From the NCBI RefSeq assembly GCF_017301635.1, contig NZ_CP071091.1:4662001-4726000 (forward strand): a stretch of 64,000 nt of DNA, in the 5' to 3' direction. Positions 59,299-64,000 of this stretch are shown one piece after another. Position numbers and translations under genes: made by a program. Every line of letters starts with the position of its first letter. Position 1 is the first letter of the stretch. Source of the DNA: Myxococcus landrumus. GTDB lineage: Bacteria > Myxococcota > Myxococcia > Myxococcales > Myxococcaceae. The notes below the pieces were generated by a model. It was not told the origin of the DNA. It made no database searches and saw nothing but the letters and a program-made list of their open reading frames with translations.

Positions 59299-61200
59299 TC
59301 AACGCTTGGGCAACACGTGCTCGCGGGGAGGCGAGGTCACGTGACAGGCGTTGGCGCAGTTGCCGTAGATGTTGGGGACAGCGCTGAGGTCTTGAAACTC
59401 GAGGTGCTTGTACTCGTTGCCGTGGGTGCCGGGGTGGCACCCCGCGCAGGCGATGAGGCTGGGCCGCAGCGCGCTCTCACGCGTCAGGTGGCACAGGGTG
59501 CAGTCGCCCTTGTTCTGCTGGTACTTGCGCGAGTTGACGTGGATGCGGTGCATGAAGTCGGAGACGTGCCCCACGCCCTCGTCGTAGTGGCACACCTTGC
59601 AGGCCTCCACGTTGTCCACCGACCCACCATGGTGGACGTTGTTCAAGGAGTTCGGTCCGTTGTGGCAGACTTGGCAGTTGCCAATCTTCCCCGGATACGT
59701 CGTGCGCTCGGCCTGACCCACCTGGAAGAAGAACGGGTCCATGCGATTGAGCCGCTCGCCCATGAAGTCGCGGTGTCCCTTGACGAGCAGGGCATACGTC
59801 CCGGGCTTCGCATCGGAGGGCAACGGCACCGTGATGCGCGTGTTGGGCCGGTGGAGTGAACCTCCCGGGAGGTACGTCGAGCTGGGGGGCACGAAGTACT
59901 CGGGCTCGACGGCCTGCGGGAACGCGAAGTACGGGGGCGTGTGCGAGCCGTTGACGACCACCAGGTCCTGGAGCGGGCCCACCACCTTGTAGCCCGACTC
60001 GGAGGCGCTGCCGTCGCGCCAGTTCACCAGCATGAAGCTGTTGAAGTGGGCCAGGCCGTTGGAGTCCCCTTCCATGTACTCCTTGAACGAAGGAAGCGAC
60101 TCACGCGCGTGCAGGGAGTGGCCGTCGCCATCCTGGAGCGAGACGACGAAGTCCAGGGCCTCCCCCGGCTCCAGGTACTGGCCATTGCGCGGCGGCGTCA
60201 TCACCACCTTCTGCGACAAGCCGAACCCACAGGGCACGGGCACATCCGTGGCCAGCCCGTCCGCGCCCACCTCGAAGCAGGTGGCCGGCCGCTCCGACGC
60301 GGGGACGAAGCTCACCGGGAACAGGAACGGCTTCTTGGGCATCAGGCTCCACGTCACCCGGATGAGCCCCTCGCCCTGGAGCTGCGGCATGGTGAAGGAC
60401 TTGAAGGGGTTGGTGGAGTTGGCGAACGACACCTTCACGGTGCTGGCGTAGACAATGGCATCCCGCTCCCCGGACAAGACCGGAATGGGGTCGTCCGGGA
60501 AGCGCGGGGGCGCGAGCCCCGTCACCGTGAAGCTCACGCGCGTGCGGCCCGTGGAGCTGCTCTCCGACAGGAAGTCGGTGCGCTTGTAGGTCTCGCTCGT
60601 GCGCACGTTGCCGTCGGAGTCCAGCACCTCCAGCAGCAGCGTGTCCGTGGTGGACGTCATCCACGCCGCGTTCTCGTAGAACGTCTCGCGCTGGAGCGTC
60701 CCCGGGTCCTGGACCTTCCAGTCATCCTGCCCCACCGACAGGCCGCTCCAGTCCAGGTCCTTGAAGTTCGACTGGAGGCGGGCCCAGGCCGCCGGAGTCC
60801 GCCGGTCGTTGTAGTCCGTGTGGACGTTCTGGAGCATGTCCACCGCGGAGAACTCACGCAGGAAGTACGCCTGCCCCGGCGTCACCTTCATGCGCGCGGT
60901 GGGAGGAAGCGCCGGCGCGGCGATGGGGAAGCCCAGGTTGAGGTTCAGACACTCGTTCGGGTAGTCCGGCAGCGTCAGCCCGCCCTTCGTCACCGGTTCC
61001 CCGTTGGGGAGAATCGCGCACCCCTTGAAGGACAGCAGGGACAGGGAGATGGCCCCCGAGGCGGAGCTCGCATACGGGTCGAAGGCCCTGGCGCCTCGCC
61101 CCCGCGTCCCCTCCGCATCGGACGTGTCGAACAGGTTGCAGGCCGGGAGGAGCACCAGCACCGGAAGCGTCAGGAGCAGGGTCTTGAAAGGCGATGGCAT
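59299..61200 (-). CDS. Multihaem c-type cytochrome lipoprotein, OmcA/MtrC-like
   Basis: 633 residues. Lipobox LLPAC (Cys ~21). About 480 residues of beta domain precede a C-terminal cluster of haem motifs: CQVCH, CKVCH, CTLCH and CAGCH, plus CANACH (CX3CH, 59343-59360). The spacing and GSVDNVEACKVCH context resemble OmcA/MtrC-type outer-surface cytochromes that pass electrons outside the cell. The start at 61200 gives the signal peptide. It lies 110 bp after the di-haem cytochrome gene, still in the operon direction. Confidence 0.82.
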   Translation of the reverse strand: MPSPFKTLLLTLPVLVLLPACNLFDTSDAEGTRGRGARAFDPYASSASGAISLSLLSFKGCAILPNGEPVTKGGLTLPDYPNECLNLNLGFPIAAPALPPTARMKVTPGQAYFLREFSAVDMLQNVHTDYNDRRTPAAWARLQSNFKDLDWSGLSVGQDDWKVQDPGTLQRETFYENAAWMTSTTDTLLLEVLDSDGNVRTSETYKRTDFLSESSSTGRTRVSFTVTGLAPPRFPDDPIPVLSGERDAIVYASTVKVSFANSTNPFKSFTMPQLQGEGLIRVTWSLMPKKPFLFPVSFVPASERPATCFEVGADGLATDVPVPCGFGLSQKVVMTPPRNGQYLEPGEALDFVVSLQDGDGHSLHARESLPSFKEYMEGDSNGLAHFNSFMLVNWRDGSASESGYKVVGPLQDLVVVNGSHTPPYFAFPQAVEPEYFVPPSSTYLPGGSLHRPNTRITVPLPSDAKPGTYALLVKGHRDFMGERLNRMDPFFFQVGQAERTTYPGKIGNCQVCHNGPNSLNNVHHGGSVDNVEACKVCHYDEGVGHVSDFMHRIHVNSRKYQQNKGDCTLCHLTRESALRPSLIACAGCHPGTHGNEYKHLEFQDLSAVPNIYGNCANACHVTSPPREHVLPKR

Positions 61201-61309
61201 GAGGGCTCGTGCCGGACCTTCCGCGCCGCTGCTGGCGGCCAAGGTCCGGCGAATAAGAACCCGAGAATTCTATCGGCCCTGGTGGCGAGACGCCAAGAGT
61301 CGGCTGAAC

Positions 61310-62269
61310 TTACTTTCCGGCGGACGGGGGCGAGGCGGCCGGCAGGGAGCGCAGGTAGCGGAAGATGGCGCGCAGGTCGTCCTCCTGGAAGCCCGCGAAG
61401 AAGACCCAGGGCATGACCAGCTTGTTGACCTGCCCCTGGCGGCTCTGGACCTGGGGGACGTCCTTCCAGGCCTTGAAGCGCGCGACGAAGGCGTCCTCGC
61501 TCATCCCCTTGAGCAGCGCATCCTCCGGATGGAGGGACGGCGCCGTCTCCTTGCCGAAGGGCCCCGGGATGGGGACCCCGCCCGAGAAGGGCTTGGAGGG
61601 GTCCGCCATGCCCGCATGACAGGTGGCGCACTGGCCAATGGTGGTCAGGTACTGGCCCCGGGCCACCATGCCCTCCTTGGGTCCCGCGACGGGGCCCGAC
61701 AGGGGGACGGCCAGCCCCTGGAGCTCGGCGGCCATCTCCGGGGGCAGTTGGGTGCGCGGCGTGGAGCGGGCGACGGCGGGCACCTGGCGCAGGTACGCCA
61801 CCACCGCGCGCGCATCCTCGTCGGAGAGGGCCTTCCAGTCGGGGTACGGCATCATGGGGAAGAGCACCCGGCCATCACGGCCCCGGCCCTCCCGCATCGC
61901 CCGCATCAGCTCCTCGTCCGTCCACCGGCCGATGCCATGCTCGGGGTCCGACGTGATGTTGGACGCGCACACCTTGACGGGCATGCCGTGGGCCTCGCCG
62001 AAGCAATCCCCCGCCAGCGCCGCGCCCTTCACGGGTGCGCCATAGCGGGAGTAGTCGCGCTCGGTGTGGCAGGCGCCACACACCAGCACGGACTCCACGA
62101 GATACCGCCCGCGCGCCACGGGATCTGCCTTCACGTCCACCACGGCGGCGGGCGCGGGCGCCACGGGCGTCGGGGCCGGCTCCTCCTTCTTCTGACGGCA
62201 CGCCCCCACCACCACCGCCACCACGACCCCCAGGCCCACCAGCCCGCCAGAACGCATCCGCATGCTCAC
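61310..62269 (-). CDS. Di-haem c-type cytochrome lipoprotein
   Basis: 319 residues. Lipobox VVGAC (Cys ~24), Pro/Ala linker, then two cytochrome c domains with CGACH (C64-H68) and CATCH (~203). GTG 62269 overlaps the Rieske stop by 4 bp (GTGA); ATG 62263 is an alternative. Periplasmic electron carrier; could feed or drain electrons for the Rieske enzyme, though that enzyme has no signal peptide. Confidence 0.88.
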   Translation of the reverse strand: MSMRMRSGGLVGLGVVVAVVVGACRQKKEEPAPTPVAPAPAAVVDVKADPVARGRYLVESVLVCGACHTERDYSRYGAPVKGAALAGDCFGEAHGMPVKVCASNITSDPEHGIGRWTDEELMRAMREGRGRDGRVLFPMMPYPDWKALSDEDARAVVAYLRQVPAVARSTPRTQLPPEMAAELQGLAVPLSGPVAGPKEGMVARGQYLTTIGQCATCHAGMADPSKPFSGGVPIPGPFGKETAPSLHPEDALLKGMSEDAFVARFKAWKDVPQVQSRQGQVNKLVMPWVFFAGFQEDDLRAIFRYLRSLPAASPPSAGK

Positions 62270-63279
62270 TCCAGCCCAGGGAACCGTGGAGCGTCTCCCA
62301 GGCGCAAGGCCGCGATGGCGCGGCGGTATTCAATGGGGAGGCAGTCTGCCTTCACGTGCACCTCCTGGGCAAAGTCCACCGGATGCGCCCGAGGCCGCTG
62401 CCCCTCGGCGACGCGCCGGTCCTGCTCCAGGATGGCCAGCTCCGACTTGATGAACATCTCCCCGAAGTTGCGAATCTTCGGGTGGTACGAGGCGAAGTAG
62501 AAGCACTGCATCTTCTCTTCGGAGAGCGGCGAGGCCACCGCATAGACGGTGTGCGCGTAGAAGAGGGTGGGCTTGAAGGCCAGGCGCACCGCGAAGGGAA
62601 ACGTCACGTCATAGGTCAAGGTGGTCCGGTCCACGCGCCCCGGAGCCCCGTCCAGTCCCGGAGCGAGCGCCGGGTAGACGATGCGCGAACGAATCCCCGC
62701 GGAGAGCCGCTCCACCTCGTAGGGGGGCACCTCCGGCTGCTCGGGATTGCCAAACGTCCCCCGGTGCACCCAGGACAGGTGGGCCACGTCGAGGATGATT
62801 TCCATCATCCGCCCCGCGGACACCTCCCAGTCCAGGCGAGGCAACGCCACGGTGGCGACGGTGCCATCCTCCAGCTCCGGCCACTCCGGCAGCGGCGCCG
62901 CGGGTGCGTCCGCGAGGCAGACCCAGACGAGCCCGTACCGCTCGATACACCGATATGTATCAAGGCGGGCCGAGGCGGGGATGGGCGCCGAGGGCTGGGA
63001 GGGAATCCTCAGACACTGGCCGTCCCGCCCGTAAGTCCAACCATGAAACGCACAGCGAAGGCCCTGTGTGACACGTTCTCCCTGGCACAGGTCCGCCCCA
63101 CGGTGTGCGCAGTAGCGCTGCGTCGCGGCGACTCCCGTATCACCCCGCCAGACCACCCCATCCGTTCCAAGCAACCGGAACGCGACCGGACGCTCCTGGA
63201 CTTCATGTGAGAAGGCGACGGGATGCCAGTAGGCGGAGAAGACCTCTTGATACGAGCGCAAGGGGGCGTGGGTCCTCAC
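62266..63279 (-). CDS. Rieske non-haem iron oxygenase
   Basis: 337 residues. Rieske [2Fe-2S] ligands are C57-x-H59 (CAHRGADLCQ) and C76-xx-H79 (CAFHGW). The mononuclear iron motif is D164-xx-H167-x4-H172 (DVAHLSWVH), and a later Asp (QDRR) may be the third ligand. This is the VanA/chlorophyllide-oxygenase-like alpha subunit. No ferredoxin or reductase gene is present. GTG 63279 overlaps the stop of the peptide gene (GTGA), and its own stop overlaps the cytochrome start, so three genes are translationally coupled. Confidence 0.93.
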   Translation of the reverse strand: MRTHAPLRSYQEVFSAYWHPVAFSHEVQERPVAFRLLGTDGVVWRGDTGVAATQRYCAHRGADLCQGERVTQGLRCAFHGWTYGRDGQCLRIPSQPSAPIPASARLDTYRCIERYGLVWVCLADAPAAPLPEWPELEDGTVATVALPRLDWEVSAGRMMEIILDVAHLSWVHRGTFGNPEQPEVPPYEVERLSAGIRSRIVYPALAPGLDGAPGRVDRTTLTYDVTFPFAVRLAFKPTLFYAHTVYAVASPLSEEKMQCFYFASYHPKIRNFGEMFIKSELAILEQDRRVAEGQRPRAHPVDFAQEVHVKADCLPIEYRRAIAALRLGDAPRFPGLE

Positions 63280-63461
63280 GCCAACGCGAGCGGAGCAATC
63301 TTGCTCTCGATTTCCTCGAGCAAGAAATCAATCTCCTCGATTTCGTCCAGCTTCTCCGGGGGCGGCACGGTTTCCGACGCCGCGAGTTCCATCGGAGCGG
63401 AGGAAGCTTCGGACACCGTCGAAGGAGCAACAGGTGATGACTCCGACGCCTTCAATGCCAT
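63276..63461 (-). CDS. Small acidic peptide, candidate modified-peptide precursor
   Basis: 61 residues, no Cys. The first ~35 are Ser/Ala/Pro-rich (MALKASESSPVAPSTVSEAS), then an acidic helix (KLDEIEEIDFLLEEIESKIAP) and a hydrophobic end (LALA). The strong GGAGG lies four bases before ATG 63461. Its stop overlaps the Rieske start. Small leader-plus-short-tail proteins coupled to an oxygenase resemble precursors of ribosomally made, modified peptides. An acidic helix before the last 5-8 residues would be a recognition leader and the IAPLALA end a possible core. A small adaptor protein is an alternative. Confidence 0.5.
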   Translation of the reverse strand: MALKASESSPVAPSTVSEASSAPMELAASETVPPPEKLDEIEEIDFLLEEIESKIAPLALA

Positions 63462-63623
63462 GACGCCTCCAGACCTTCGCTGAGCAAGGGGCGGCATGGT
63501 CCCGGGAACCCGACCGGAGTGTCAATACACAGGCCGTACATTTGCGTCATATTACAAACCATGACCGCACCTGTGTTCGCGCGATACGGGTTCTCCTCGA
63601 TATGAATTGCCGCGCCGCGAAAT

Positions 63624-63645
63624 CGGAAGGCCCGAATGCCTTCCG
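63624..63645. repeat. 8-bp inverted repeat in the leader of the 63676 gene
   Basis: CGGAAGGC (63624-63631) pairs with GCCTTCCG (63638-63645), loop CCGAAT, 30 bp before the start of the next gene. Could be a leader hairpin or an operator between the two divergent genes. A TTGACA lies nearby on the minus strand (63520-63525) without a good -10. Confidence 0.35.
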
Positions 63646-63675
63646 CGCGCGACTGATGGCTAGAATGCCATCCAC

Positions 63676-64000
63676 ATGCCAGTCCTGCGTCCCCGCGTAC
63701 TCCTTGTCACATGTCTGCTGCATTGCAGCGTGGCGGTCGCATCGGGATGGAGTCAGATTTCACCTCCCTCTGCCTCCGAAGCAGTCGCGCCTGATGACAC
63801 GGCGAATTCCCAGACAGGTGCCCTGACAGAGGACGACCTGTTGCGTCCCGCGACGGTCACCGACGAGTCAGGTCCCGGAGAGGCCGAGGCGCCTCGGGGC
63901 GAAGCGACCTCCACGCCACATCCCTTCGAGGAAGGGATGGAGCCTCCCCGCATCGATGACAGCTCTCCACCGGCCTCGCTGACGCTGCGAGGGTTCTACT
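63676..64000 (+). CDS. N-terminal part of an exported protein, 3' partial
   Basis: Open to the window end. 108 residues visible from ATG 63676: a signal peptide (MPVLRPRVLLVTCLLHCSVAVA), then an acidic/Pro/Thr-rich disordered stretch (DDTANSQTGALTEDDLL, PHPFEEGMEPP) and the start of a globular part (SLTLRGFY). It is divergent from the peptide operon and may share control with it. Family not determinable; an outer-membrane barrel or lipoprotein-like protein is possible. Confidence 0.6.
   Translation, partial: MPVLRPRVLLVTCLLHCSVAVASGWSQISPPSASEAVAPDDTANSQTGALTEDDLLRPATVTDESGPGEAEAPRGEATSTPHPFEEGMEPPRIDDSSPPASLTLRGFY

Noticed and set aside
63520..63525. TTGACA on the minus strand before the peptide operon
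   Set aside because: No -10 hexamer occurs at 16-18 bp spacing, so I do not call a promoter there.
1..64000. CRISPR arrays, insertion sequences, tRNA or rRNA genes
   Set aside because: No regularly spaced repeats, transposase motifs, terminal inverted repeats or RNA-gene signatures were found by eye; a covariance-model search would be needed to exclude small RNAs.

Overview
The window is high-GC bacterial DNA that reads as the chromosome of a myxobacterium, most likely Myxococcaceae (Myxococcus/Corallococcus/Pyxidicoccus type). The taxonomic signs are a protein with a MYXO-CTERM-like tail (37718-40390), a spore-coat-U domain protein beside a usher, many AraC, LytTR and MocR regulators, SMI1/KNR4-like proteins, thermolysin and M23 peptidases without Sec signals, and tightly packed genes. 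No tRNA, rRNA, CRISPR array or intact insertion sequence was seen. The genus is inferred from gene content, not from a marker gene.

Layout. 1-2.3 kb: end of a chaperone-usher/spore-coat-U locus. 2.3-5.4 kb: AidB-type acyl-CoA dehydrogenase and a PAS histidine kinase. 5.4-10.1 kb: an erythromycin-esterase-like lipoprotein, a decayed tandem copy of it, and a BlaI/BlaR1-type (M56) pair with a clear twin operator. 10.2-21.2 kb: an unrecognised protein with a nucleotidyltransferase-like motif, a GH18-like protein with an altered catalytic motif, an M23 peptidase, an SRPBCC protein, a DHA2 transporter, glutamate decarboxylase, a thermolysin-like protease and a GFA protein. 21.2-28.9 kb: AraC regulator divergent from SDR and beta-hydroxyacid/imine-reductase-type genes, an LRR protein, an ADOP permease and an SMI1/KNR4 protein. 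28.9-30.6 kb: a degraded accessory island with polymorphic-toxin-like debris and two small immunity-like genes. 30.6-45.6 kb: lipoproteins, AraC and LytS/LytTR regulators, a large MYXO-CTERM protein, a family B DNA polymerase divergent from a WYL regulator, and fadD. 45.6-51.3 kb: an ABC ATPase with a permease fused to an M1 aminopeptidase, a small basic protein, a cold-shock protein and a TetR stub. 51.4-55.3 kb: MocR regulator with an AhpD-like gene preceded by three direct repeats, then pirin.

55.4-63.5 kb is the most interesting part. A divergent TldE/TldD protease pair lies next to a five-gene minus-strand operon. Its first gene encodes a 61-residue acidic peptide, overlapped by GTGA with a Rieske oxygenase, which is overlapped by GTGA with a di-haem cytochrome c lipoprotein; a multihaem OmcA/MtrC-like lipoprotein and a further lipoprotein follow. 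Peptide, oxygenase and a nearby TldD/E pair together suggest a possible undescribed modified-peptide (RiPP-like) system. This is inference from layout and needs testing. The last 325 bases hold the start of a divergent exported protein that runs off the window.
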